Positions 1 to 6,561 of a stretch of DNA of 7,083 nt are shown here, one piece after another. The translations under genes were made by a program, and so were the position numbers. A model generated the notes under the pieces. It worked only from the letters and a program-made list of their open reading frames with translations, did not search any database and was not told where the DNA came from. Source of the stretch: Woeseia sp. GTDB taxonomy: Bacteria > Pseudomonadota > Gammaproteobacteria > Steroidobacterales > Woeseiaceae. The stretch is from NCBI GenBank assembly GCA_003229095.1, contig QIHS01000118.1, positions 1 through 7,083 of the forward strand, given 5' to 3'. The number at the start of each line of letters is the position of its first letter. Position 1 is the stretch's first letter.

Positions 1-291
1 TTGAAGATTACTTTTTTCCCTTTAATCATCTTGTCCTGGACAATTGAGAGAATGTCCATTCTCTGGGAAGAAGAAGGCTGGCGCGAAGTTGCTATCCAGG
101 GGTTCGGCAGTTTGGGGACGGCGGTCGCCGCCTACCTCGCGATGACCAATCCACTGGTACGTCACCTGAGTTTCAATTTTATAGGCCTGCAATTCGTTGT
201 GCTGGCATTGATTATGCTGCTCGGCAGCTACAGCGGCTACAGGCTACTCGAGTTGTGGCGCTTTAAACCGCTCGTCGAGCCGGATAGCTGA
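1..291 (+). CDS. C-terminal end of 7TM protein (inactive transglutaminase/7TM family), 5' partial
   Basis: About 96 residues remain and the gene is open at the left edge, so the true start is outside the window; the TTG at position 1 should not be taken as the start. The visible part has hydrophobic segments near residues 3-15, 33-48 and 61-77, with the conserved-looking stretches TIERMSILWEEEG and GSYSGYRLLELWRF. These resemble the last helices of the integral membrane proteins annotated as inactive transglutaminase fused to seven transmembrane helices. That family is normally encoded directly upstream of an alpha-L-glutamate ligase-like ATP-grasp protein, which is what follows here after 3 nt. 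The transglutaminase-like domain itself is not in view, so the fusion is inferred from the family and the neighbour. The role is unknown; the pair is thought to act in amide-bond modification of a peptide or metabolite at the inner membrane. Confidence 0.8.
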   Translation: MKITFFPLIILSWTIERMSILWEEEGWREVAIQGFGSLGTAVAAYLAMTNPLVRHLSFNFIGLQFVVLALIMLLGSYSGYRLLELWRFKPLVEPDS

Positions 292-294
292 CCG

Positions 295-1196
295 ATGTTC
301 GTGTCTCCCCGACGATTGCGAGCGCTGGGCGTGGTCGGCATGAAATCCGCGACATCTTTTTCCATTGGTGGACAATAAACTGCAGACCAAATTGTTGGTT
401 GCAAAACAAGGCATCGCAACCCCGCACCTGATTGGTGCGTTGCGAACTCAGCGCGACCTGCAGGACCTCCCGACCTTTCTCCAGCCGCATGACGGCTTTG
501 TTATCAAGCCGGCGAAAGGCAGCGGAGGCAAAGGTATCATGGTCATCGTCGCAAGCCGCGATGAAATATTTGTCAAATCAAATGGCCAGGAATTGCCCGT
601 CTACGAAATCCGGCACCACGTGTCCAACATTTTATCCGGCCTTTTCAGCCTGGGCGGCACACCGGATGTGGCGATCGTCGAAGAGTTGATCAAACCCGAA
701 TCCAGCTACAAAGATCTGTCCGTTGAGGGCCTGCCGGATATTCGCATCATTGTTTATCGCGGCTTCCCCGTTATGGCCATGATGCGACTTTCGTGAGTCT
801 GACGGCAAAGCCAATCTGCATCAGGGCGCAATCGGACTTGGACTGACCGTTTCCAGCGGCGAGCCGCTACACGCGGTGCAATACGATCGCTGCGTACGCA
901 TTCATCCTGATTCAGGTGCAGATCTGATGTCGGTTAGTATTTCCGTCTGGACCGAAGTGCTTAATATTGCGGCCCGTTCGGCCGATGCGATCGGGCTTGG
1001 GTATTTGGGAGTAGATATTGTGATTGACCGACACCGGGGGCCTCTTCTTCTTGAGCTCAATGCAAGGCCCGGTCTGGCAATACAAATCGCAAACAGAAGC
1101 GGGCTTGCTCCGCGAATTCGTGCCATTGACACACTTGAACCGAAACACTTTGGCGCAAGCGCACACGACCGCGTACAACAGGACCGAAGCATATGA
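295..1196 (+). pseudogene. Alpha-L-glutamate ligase-like ATP-grasp protein, reading frame broken twice
   Basis: Three frames together give an almost complete ATP-grasp ligase of the RimK-like type that pairs with the 7TM protein upstream. The ATG at 295 starts MFVSPRRLRALGVVGM, a typical N-terminus of this family. At 343 the frame changes and homology resumes at 344 with NPRHLFPLVDNKLQTK; relatives carry about 11 further residues between GM and NPR, so roughly 32 nt appear missing. The second frame holds the nucleotide-binding stretch VIKPAKGSGGKGI (500-538) and PDIRIIVYRGFPVMAM, then stops at 794-796. The family sequence continues in a third frame from 795 (ESDGKANLHQGAIG) through the metal-binding ELNARPG (1053-1073) to the TGA at 1194-1196. 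The missing residues around 794 fit a loss of about 5 nt. Apart from these two points the sequence is well conserved, so this is either a recently decayed gene or an intact gene with sequencing indels. The stop overlaps the next start as ATGA. Confidence 0.88.
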
Positions 1197-2527
1197 TGCA
1201 ACGCCTGATTATTGCCGTCATTCGAATCATCACGAATACATTTTTCCGCCGAATAGATGTTGTCGGCGCCGAGAATATCCCGGCAGATGGTGCGGTCATC
1301 TTCGTCGGCAACCATCCGAACGCACTTATGGATGGATGGCTGTTGCTCGCCAAATGCGGTCGCTGGCCACTGCATTTTGTCGCAAACGCAAAACTCTGGA
1401 AATACTCCATGCTGGTCCCCATTTTGAATGCCACTGGCGCAATCCCCGTTTACCGCCACGAAGAACACAAGGGCAAAGTCGACAACCAGGATGCATTCGA
1501 AAAGCTGTACCAGGTACTGGAGTCCGGCGATTGCATGGGAATATTTCCGGAAGGCGTCAGCCACACCGAGTCCAAACTTATCAAGCTTAAGACCGGTGCC
1601 GCACGCATAGCACTTGCGGTGACCGAGCGCGGCAATGCTCCGGTTACGGTAATTCCCTGCGGGCTCAACTACATTCACCGGCACCGATTCAGAAGTCAGG
1701 TTCTGATCGAGTTCGGCGAGCCAATGAATATCGAAAAGCAACTGCTGCTCGAGTATCGGCAGGATGAGCAGAAAGCTGTTAAGAAACTGACCCGGCACCT
1801 GACCGACGCGCTGGCCAACGTTACGCTAAACGCGCCAGACTGGCGCACGCTGCGTTTTATCCAAACGGCACGTCGTTTGTACAAGCCGGCATCGGTCGTT
1901 CTCAGTCCGGCCGATTACGTGGAGCTTAACCGGCGCTTTATGGAGCAATATCTGGAGTCCAGGGATGACCCGGACCTGCAGGCATTGCAGGCTGAAATCG
2001 AGAATTACCAGGCGCGACTGGACATGCTTGGACTCAAGGATCATCAACTGCGCCAGCCGGTGTCGCTGGGAAAAGCATTCGGTAAGATCATTGTACGCGC
2101 GATTATGATGTTTGCATTGCTGCCGCTTGCCGTGCCAGGTGCACTGCTGCACTTACCTATCGGCTGGATCGCCGCCGCGGTTGGGGAGAAATTCAGCTAT
2201 GAAATGGACGACGTCGCAACGTTGAAAGTCCTGGCCACTATCCTTCTGTTGCCGGTCATGTATATCGCTATTGCAATTTTTGTCGGCTTCTCATTCGGTT
2301 TTTGGTGGGCAATGCTCGCGATTGTCGGGCTGACGCTCAGTTTCTCTGCATCCGTGCAACTGGTGGAAGCGGAGGCGATGTCAATTCTCAGGCTCGCCCG
2401 ACTCGGCAGCGAACTCGATCAACTGCGCGCCACCCGTATAGCACTGGTAAGCAAAATTCGTTCGCGGGTAGCGCGTACAGTCGATCCCGATACACAGCGG
2501 ATGTTTACTGACGAAGATTTTGCGTGA
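1193..2527 (+). CDS. PlsC-like phospholipid acyltransferase with C-terminal membrane domain
   Basis: This is an intact 444-residue protein. The N-terminal half is a lysophospholipid/glycerol-phosphate acyltransferase domain. Motif I is NHPNALMD (residues 40-47), with catalytic His41 and Asp47. The substrate-binding motif is FPEG (118-121), followed by SHTESKL. PVTVIPCGLNY (150-160) fits the later conserved block. Motif I has five residues between His and Asp instead of the classical four, a spacing seen in fungal Gat/SCT1-like enzymes and their bacterial relatives rather than in E. coli PlsC. The C-terminal half is unusual for a PlsC: a predicted helical stretch with charged residues (about 240-290), then hydrophobic segments near 298-328 and 345-390. 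It is probably an inner-membrane enzyme that acylates a glycerol-phosphate-type acceptor; acceptor and acyl donor are not known. The ATG at 1193 overlaps the preceding stop by 4 nt and has AGGA at 1180-1183, so translation is probably coupled to the ligase frame. Confidence 0.88.
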   Translation: MMQRLIIAVIRIITNTFFRRIDVVGAENIPADGAVIFVGNHPNALMDGWLLLAKCGRWPLHFVANAKLWKYSMLVPILNATGAIPVYRHEEHKGKVDNQDAFEKLYQVLESGDCMGIFPEGVSHTESKLIKLKTGAARIALAVTERGNAPVTVIPCGLNYIHRHRFRSQVLIEFGEPMNIEKQLLLEYRQDEQKAVKKLTRHLTDALANVTLNAPDWRTLRFIQTARRLYKPASVVLSPADYVELNRRFMEQYLESRDDPDLQALQAEIENYQARLDMLGLKDHQLRQPVSLGKAFGKIIVRAIMMFALLPLAVPGALLHLPIGWIAAAVGEKFSYEMDDVATLKVLATILLLPVMYIAIAIFVGFSFGFWWAMLAIVGLTLSFSASVQLVEAEAMSILRLARLGSELDQLRATRIALVSKIRSRVARTVDPDTQRMFTDEDFA

Positions 2528-2572
2528 TAGGAGTAGAATGGCCGCTTCCGGCGAACTGCGCGGAGCACGCTT

Positions 2573-2577
2573 AAGGA
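2573..2577 (+). promoter_or_regulatory. Ribosome binding site of kynA
   Basis: AAGGA lies 9 nt before the ATG at 2587. It fixes that start, which also matches the usual N-terminal length of bacterial tryptophan 2,3-dioxygenases. The 59-nt gap after the acyltransferase holds no convincing promoter or terminator. Confidence 0.7.
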
Positions 2578-2586
2578 ATCGGAACA

Positions 2587-3435
2587 ATGGCAGGGGACAA
2601 CAAGAATTACCGCCCGATGGAAGAATCCATTCAGACTGACTTGAAGGGGAAAATGCGCTACGGCGATTACCTGCAGCTGGACAAAATACTGCTGGCGCAA
2701 AAACCGCTGTCGCAGGAACACGATGAGATGCTGTTTATTGTCATTCACCAGGCGAGTGAGCTTTGGCTCAAACTCGCTGGTTACGAAATATCCGCAGCAA
2801 TAGTCAACATCAAGAATGCCGATTTTCGTCATGCCTTCAAGGTCATTTCCCGTGTTAAACAAATACTCAACCAGCTCGTTGACTCCTGGAATATCCTGGC
2901 GACGCTCACGCCTGTCGATTACCACAAGTTTCGCGGCCGACTCGGAGCTGCGTCGGGGTTTCAGTCATACGGCTACCGCAAACTCGAGTTCCTGCTTGGC
3001 AACAAGAATGTCGAAATTCTGAAAGTTCACCAGGAAACGCCCGGCGCGAGGGACGAGCTTAGCCAGTTACTCAACGCGCCCAGTCTCTATGATGCGGTCA
3101 TTCTACGGTTGCACAAATCCGGCTTCGACATTGACGCTTCCACAATCGAGCGTGACTTTTCTCTGCCCTACGAAAGCAATAAATCGGTACAGGCTGCCTG
3201 GCTGCAGATTTACCGGGATGCCGAGAATAACTTTGAACTGTACGAACTCGCAGAGAAGCTGGTCGACATTGAAGATGCATTTCAACAATGGCGATTCAAG
3301 CACATGTATACGGTGCAGCGAATCATTGGCGACAAGATGGGCACTGGCGGTTCTTCCGGCGTATCTTTTCTTAAAAAAGCACTGGACGTCAGTTTTTTTC
3401 CCGAATTGCTTAGCGTCCGGTCTGAATTACCTTAA
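2587..3435 (+). CDS. kynA: Tryptophan 2,3-dioxygenase (complete)
   Basis: This 282-residue heme enzyme inserts both oxygen atoms of O2 into the indole ring of L-tryptophan, giving N-formylkynurenine, the first step of the cytoplasmic kynurenine pathway. Length and sequence match the Xanthomonas enzyme (298 residues) with a constant offset of one residue over the active site. His54 in IHQASELWLK corresponds to active-site His55. Tyr112 and Arg116 in DYHKFRG correspond to Tyr113 and Arg117, which hold the substrate. His239 in FKHMYTVQRIIG is the proximal heme ligand. Thr253 in GTGGSSG contacts the substrate amino group and carboxylate. SGFQSYGYRKLEFLLGNK (123-140) is another family hallmark. 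All key residues are present, so the enzyme should be active. Kynurenine formamidase, kynureninase and kynurenine 3-monooxygenase are not seen nearby. The next gene starts 20 nt downstream on the same strand, suggesting co-transcription. The start is supported by AAGGA 9 nt upstream. Confidence 0.97.
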   Translation: MAGDNKNYRPMEESIQTDLKGKMRYGDYLQLDKILLAQKPLSQEHDEMLFIVIHQASELWLKLAGYEISAAIVNIKNADFRHAFKVISRVKQILNQLVDSWNILATLTPVDYHKFRGRLGAASGFQSYGYRKLEFLLGNKNVEILKVHQETPGARDELSQLLNAPSLYDAVILRLHKSGFDIDASTIERDFSLPYESNKSVQAAWLQIYRDAENNFELYELAEKLVDIEDAFQQWRFKHMYTVQRIIGDKMGTGGSSGVSFLKKALDVSFFPELLSVRSELP

Positions 3436-3455
3436 TCGCGCTCAGAGACCGATAC

Positions 3456-4929
3456 GTGGCTGCAGAAAGGTTTGTCGATGTCGTCATTGTGGGCGCCGGT
3501 TTGTCGGGCATCGGCGCTGCCTGTCACCTGCGCGAAAAATGCCCCGACAAAAGCTTTGCAATTCTCGAAAGCCGTCGAGCTATGGGGGGAACCTGGGATC
3601 TTTTTCGTTATCCAGGCATCCGGTCGGACAGCGACATGTACACCCTCGGTTACAATTTCAAACCCTGGAGCGATGCGAAAGCGATTGCAGACGGTCCATC
3701 TATCCTGCGATATATCAGAGAAGCAGCCGCGGAACACAAGATTGAGGAACACATTCAATATGACCGCCAGGTAACGCTGGCGTCCTGGTCAGGTAAAGAT
3801 GCCGTTTGGACAATCGAGACGAAAACGGCGGCCACTGGGGAGAAGTCGATTGTTCGCTGCAATTTTATCCAGGTATGCGCTGGGTACTACAGTTACAAAG
3901 ACCCCTACACACCCGAATTCAAGGGTCGCGAACAGTTTTCCGGGGACATCATTCATCCTCAGCAATGGCCCGAAGGCTTGGACCTCAGCAACAAGCGCGT
4001 CGTCGTCGTAGGCTCTGGTGCGACGGCCGTGACACTAATTCCGGAAATCGCAGACAGCGCGAAGCATGTCGTCATGCTGCAGCGGTCGCCCACTTACATG
4101 GTGTCGCTGCCCGACACTGACTGGATCGCAAACTTCCTGCGGAAAATTTTCTCCACCGAAACCGCCTACGCCATCACACGCTGGAAAAACATCAGGTTTC
4201 AACGATTCGTCTACGGACGCACGCGCACTGCCCCGGAAAAAGTCAAAAAGAAACTTCTGAAGTTGGTGCGAAAAGAGCTTGGAGTGGACTACGACGTCGA
4301 GAAACATTTCACGCCTTCTTACAATCCATGGGACCAACGTCTTTGCCTGGTGCCCAATGGCGACTTTTTTGAATCGATCCGATGGAAAGGCCTCAGTAGT
4401 AACCGAAGAGATCGCGTCGTTTACGGATAACGGCATACTGCTAAAGTCCGGCGAAGAACTGACTGCAGACGTAATCGTCACTGCGACGGGCCTGAACTTG
4501 CGTGTACTGGGTGACATTCGATTCGAGGTTGACGGACAAGCGATCGACTTTCCGAGCACGTTTTCATACAAAGCGATGATGTATTCGGATGTGCCCAACA
4601 TCGTATCAACCTTCGGCTATATCAATGCGTCGTGGACATTGCGTTCCGATCTTACGGCGGAGTACGCGTGCCGACTGATCAACCACATGGATACAGCTGG
4701 CATGCGCCAGTGCACGCCGAGGTTGCGCGAAGAGGACCGGGACATGCAGGCGTTACCATGGATCGAGAATTTCTCGTCTGGTTACATTCAGCGGTGCACG
4801 CATCTGCTTCCAAGACAAGGCAACCGTACGCCGTGGGTCAATACGCAAAACTATGACCTTGACAGGAAAATGATCCGCGACGGGAAAATCGCGGATGACG
4901 TTCTGGAGTTCAGCAACCCTGTTACTTAG
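3456..4929 (+). pseudogene. Baeyer-Villiger-type flavin monooxygenase (EthA/AlmA group), single frameshift
   Basis: The gene starts at GTG 3456, the first possible start in frame after an upstream stop. Frame 3 runs from 3456 to Arg309 (CGA 4380-4382) and frame 1 from GGA 4384 to TAG 4927-4929. Joined, they give about 491 residues, the size of EthA and AlmA (near 490). The FAD-binding GAGLSG is at 13-18, and GGTWDLFRYPGIRSDSD at 44-60 is typical of the group. The Baeyer-Villiger fingerprint FxGxxxHxxxWP is complete at 161-172, and the NADPH-binding GSGATA is at 186-191. NPWDQRLCLVPNGD lies just before the break, and GKASVVT, VTATGL and NASWTL lie after it. Relatives read R-x-G-K at the break, and here two bases of x are missing. 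Without correction, translation ends at 4428-4430 after 324 residues, losing the C-terminal part. The enzyme would insert oxygen next to a carbonyl or oxidise a sulfur or long-chain substrate; the substrate is unknown. It lies 20 nt behind kynA and may be co-transcribed with it. Confidence 0.88.
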
Positions 4930-6433
4930 AGATGTCTTCGCCAGCGGCCTCTTTATAGCCTGCCCTCATCGTCGCCGCTGCGAGACCTTTAATAGATGGC
5001 GTTCGCTTCGGAATCCACTGTAATGAACGTTGGTACGCAGCGATTGCCTCAACCGGCCGATCTGCGGCCAACAGGATATCGCCAAGCAACTCGACAGCAG
5101 GCTTCATCGGATCAGGCGGGCCGGATGGTGCACGCATGTCACGAACTTCAGCTGCACGCGCTACGTCAATGGCGCGCTGCACTTCGCCCTTTGACAAGCT
5201 TAGAAGCGCGACGACCTCTTTGCCGAGAATCGCGATCTTCTTTGCGTCGTAAGCCCTTCCGGCCTCATCCGCCTGCTCAGCCAGTGTTGCGAGTCGATCA
5301 ATCGCGGCTTGCGCGCGACTTGCATTGCCACGATATGCGGCACTCATCCCGACAACGGCTACCCAGTTTGCGTGGCTTCCCTCGACCGAATCGGCATCGG
5401 CCAGTTCGAAGTCATCCCATTGCGCGGATTCGATGATGTGTCGACCGCGCATGTTGAGGTAACCAATAGCGACTCGCCCGGAACCCGGGTTTCGTTCCAG
5501 TGCAGCCTGTGCCAGATCCAGATTCTCGCTGGCAGCATCCACGCGGCCGAGCATGAGGTTTGCATAGGCGAGCCACGACAGTGTATGAAAATCTTCACGC
5601 CCCTCCGAAAGACCGAACTTTTTATTCGATGCGAAAGCGGCAGCATAAGCCTCGATATTGGAAGCAACGACGTCCTCCCATCGGCCGAGCTGTAAGAATA
5701 TGTGCGAGGGCATATGCAACGCATGCGCGGCAGCCGGCGCAATGCCCGCATAGACCGTGGCTGCCGGCAGTGCAAGAATCGCGTGATCCGGATCGTCGAA
5801 TGAGTGAATGATAAAGTGGGCCGCACCCGGATGATTCTCATTTCTTGCGAATACTGTTTGACTGATAGAAGCAGCCAGCGCCTGGCGCCGGTAGCCCTGG
5901 TCGCCCGGTCGCACCGTACCCAGAATCGACAACGCATAGAAAATTGCGACTTCGTCGTCATCCGGCCAGCGCTCGTGCATGCGAGCCATGTGTTCAGAAT
6001 AGGCGAAGTCCCGCTGTAGCTTGTCACCCGGCGAAAAATAGAGGATTTCAATCGCTGCGATGAACGCCTTTTCTTTTTCCGACGCTGCACTGGCCAGCCT
6101 GGCCTGGTAGGTCGGCGCCAAGCGGGTCAATGCCGCAGATGCTGCTTCCATATCCTGCTGCGCCCACAGAGGATGATTGTCGCTCATCGCCTGCCCCCAA
6201 TACGCAAGCGCGAACGAGGGATCGATTTCCTGTGCTCGCTCGAAAGCCATTCTGGCTGCGTCGAACTGAAAGCTGTGCAGCGATTTTACGCCTGCAAGGA
6301 ATTCTCCCTGTGCAGCGTCCGCGCCGGAATTAGGGAATACAATGTCGCCCATTAGTGTGTCTCTGGCACTGGCAACGCCAGTCTGAAGACTCAGTAACAA
6401 GATGAATATTCCAATTTTCTTGCTTGTATTCAT
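4922..6433 (-). CDS. Secreted TPR protein of unknown function with His/Asp-rich core
   Basis: This is a 503-residue protein using the ATG at 6431-6433. Longer in-frame starts exist (6505, 6478), but this one places a clear signal peptide at the N-terminus (NTSKK, then IGIFILLLSL, with ASA before Arg24 as cleavage site). A GAGG on the coding strand (complement of 6442-6445) sits 8 nt upstream. The mature protein is alpha-helical with TPR-like units: about 45-80 (FDAARMAFERAQEIDPSFALAYWG), 285-315, and 445-490 near the C-terminus. The central part is the most distinctive: His201, His206, His210, Asp213-Asp214 and His217, then His237, His240 and His244 in HALHMPSHIF. Further conserved-looking residues are NHPLW (86-90) and DFHTLSW (281-287). 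I recognise this as a widespread uncharacterised bacterial TPR family but know no assigned function. Export to the periplasm is predicted. It converges on the monooxygenase with 8 bp overlap and is divergent from yceH. Confidence 0.85.
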   Translation of the reverse strand: MNTSKKIGIFILLLSLQTGVASARDTLMGDIVFPNSGADAAQGEFLAGVKSLHSFQFDAARMAFERAQEIDPSFALAYWGQAMSDNHPLWAQQDMEAASAALTRLAPTYQARLASAASEKEKAFIAAIEILYFSPGDKLQRDFAYSEHMARMHERWPDDDEVAIFYALSILGTVRPGDQGYRRQALAASISQTVFARNENHPGAAHFIIHSFDDPDHAILALPAATVYAGIAPAAAHALHMPSHIFLQLGRWEDVVASNIEAYAAAFASNKKFGLSEGREDFHTLSWLAYANLMLGRVDAASENLDLAQAALERNPGSGRVAIGYLNMRGRHIIESAQWDDFELADADSVEGSHANWVAVVGMSAAYRGNASRAQAAIDRLATLAEQADEAGRAYDAKKIAILGKEVVALLSLSKGEVQRAIDVARAAEVRDMRAPSGPPDPMKPAVELLGDILLAADRPVEAIAAYQRSLQWIPKRTPSIKGLAAATMRAGYKEAAGEDISK

Positions 6434-6561
6434 GCTTCCACCCTCAACACATCGAAACCGCACATCAGACCCGTACATCAAGCCCAGACATTGATTGTAG
6501 TACATCGCGCAATGCCCGGGCAGCTGATATCCTGAGCTCTTGAATACATTGAGGAAAATCT
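6434..6561. promoter_or_regulatory. Divergent intergenic region between the TPR gene and yceH
   Basis: These 128 bp separate two genes pointing away from each other, so both promoters should lie here. I could not place a convincing -35/-10 pair for either gene. The best leftward -10 candidate is TACAAT (complement of 6494-6499), without a good -35. The region also contains the 13-bp repeat array and the palindrome GCCCGGGC (6514-6521). Confidence 0.5.
6449..6514. repeat. Degenerate tandem array, five units of 13-14 bp headed by ACATY
   Basis: Units start at 6449, 6462, 6475, 6488 and 6502, spaced 13, 13, 13 and 14 bp. The first three are the best conserved (ACATCGAAACCGC, ACATCAGACCCGT, ACATCAAGCCCAG), with consensus ACATCRRRMCCRB. 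Unit four begins ACATT, and unit five keeps only ACATC and the spacing. The period is not a multiple of three, so this is not a repeated peptide. The array starts just upstream of the TPR gene's ribosome binding site and covers its likely promoter. It could be a regulator-binding array or a trace of replication slippage. Confidence 0.5.

Noticed and set aside
902..1798. Long open frame (298 codons) on the - strand
   Set aside because: It lies antisense to the end of the ligase and the first part of the acyltransferase, both with clear family motifs, and its own translation shows no recognisable domain.
2541..2555. Possible terminator after the acyltransferase (GCCG-CTTC-CGGC)
   Set aside because: The stem is only 4 bp and no T-run follows it; too weak to call.
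2538..2639. A 33-codon frame on the + strand upstream of and overlapping the kynA start, with AGGAG 4 nt before its ATG
   Set aside because: It could look like a leader peptide for tryptophan control, but it has no Trp codon, no attenuator-like hairpins nearby, and kynA has its own ribosome binding site. Probably chance.
4380..4390. Programmed ribosomal frameshift in the monooxygenase
   Set aside because: There is no slippery heptamer at the junction or supporting structure, relatives are single-frame, and two bases appear to be missing, so an indel is simpler.
5359..6090. Second long - strand frame (243 codons) inside the TPR gene
   Set aside because: The translation is rich in Arg and Ser and resembles no family, as expected of an out-of-frame reading of the TPR gene.
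6434..6505. A 24-residue N-terminal extension of the TPR protein from ATG 6505
   Set aside because: It would bury the signal peptide, runs through the 13-bp repeat array, and a better placed ribosome binding site supports the start at 6433.
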